From Myxocyprinus asiaticus (Eukaryota; Chordata; Actinopteri; Cypriniformes; Catostomidae), in the NCBI RefSeq assembly GCF_019703515.2, contig NC_059348.1, positions 20,417,656 through 20,481,655 on the forward strand: DNA of 64,000 nucleotides, written 5' to 3'. This document shows positions 63,534 to 64,000 of this stretch, one piece after another (the stretch's first letter is position 1; every line of letters begins with the position of its first letter). Below the pieces are notes generated by a model that saw nothing but the letters and a program-made list of their open reading frames with translations, was not told the origin of the DNA and did no database searches. The position numbers and the translations under genes are program-made.

Positions 63534-64000
63534 TAAAGTGAAAGTTCACCCAAAAATGAAATTTCTCTCATCATTTACTCACCCTCATCCCATCCAAGAT
63601 GTGTATGAACACAAATGAAGATTTTTAGAAGAATATCTTTGATCTGTTGGTCCATACAATGCAAGTGAATGGTGACCAAAACTTTGAAGCTCCAAAAAGT
63701 ACATAAAGGCAGCATAAAAGTAATCCATACGACTCCAGTGGTTTAATCCATGTCTTCTGAAGCGACATGATAGGTGTGGGTGAGAAACAGGTAAATATTT
63801 AAGTCTTTTTTTATTATAAATCTGCACTTTCGACCAGCCCTCCTATACACATTCACGAGAGGTCTTCGTGCATATCGCCATCTACTGGGCTGTTGTGCAA
63901 AAATTATTTATTAATTATTTTCCTTTCCTTTATCCCACCCTTTTTTTTCTCCTCCCTGCCACAAAGAATGCAAATCGCCAAAAAACAAAATAAGAAGAAA
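63534..64000. mobile_element. Foldback MITE, cut by the window edge
   Basis: Begins with AAGTGAAAGTTCACCCAAAA and continues with CATCATTTACTCACCCTCAT, GGTCCATACAATGCAAGTGA and CGTGCATATCGCCATCTACT, the same arm seen in 44363-45032. The second arm would lie beyond the window. Confidence 0.7.

Overview
This window looks like nuclear DNA of a cyprinid-type teleost fish. It is AT-rich, has long introns, and is packed with fish DNA transposons (hAT, Tc1, piggyBac, foldback MITEs), tRNA-derived SINEs and one L1-type LINE. The only protein-coding host locus I recognise with confidence is the 5' part of a dlg1 (SAP97, discs large homologue 1) gene on the minus strand. It enters at about 63.1 kb and runs off the left edge of the window.

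dlg1 layout, reading right to left: a GC-rich promoter and first coding exon (MPVRKK, 62487-62505), the L27 exon (61400-61531), and a third exon (46249-46412) ending in phase 0. Together these spell a dlg1 beta-type N-terminus. Further downstream in the same transcription direction are two stand-alone exons, each with an ATG and a phase-0 splice donor behind a CpG-rich leader: one encodes MDCICIVTTK (40723-40752) and the other a 34-residue cysteine-rich peptide (11580-11681). Both are built like alpha-type, palmitoylation-prone N-termini of the PSD-95 family. Either could splice to the same downstream exon, which lies outside the window. The locus therefore appears to have three alternative promoters spread over about 51 kb.

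Mobile DNA by region. 0-9 kb: a decayed Tc1, a hAT-like element with near-matching 8-bp target duplications, a SINE with a perfect 13-bp duplication, and a second hAT. 9-20 kb: an inverted-repeat element carrying tRNA-like sequence, a further hAT, a three-level nested insertion (14.4-17.3 kb) and a broken piggyBac. 22-30 kb: a hairpin-shaped Tc1 derivative, a hAT with a perfect duplication and several MITE-like repeats. 33-39 kb: a hAT, an internally deleted L1 with a 15-bp duplication, and a pseudogene resembling the C-terminal half of a fish SAMD3-like protein. 43-58 kb: a foldback MITE, a SINE with an extra 3' tail, a hAT, a rearranged palindromic Tc1, and a degraded hAT containing a second tailed SINE in inverted orientation. 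60-64 kb: a palindrome of about 0.9 kb ending 85 bp from the L27 exon, a small Tc1-type MITE in intron 1, and half of another MITE at the right edge.

Between these, long stretches (roughly 20.6-22.6, 29.2-33.3, 41.1-43.5, 52.2-54.7 and 58.6-60.2 kb) show no gene or repeat I can name and are best read as dlg1 intron. I found no prokaryotic features, CRISPR array, rRNA or functional tRNA gene.
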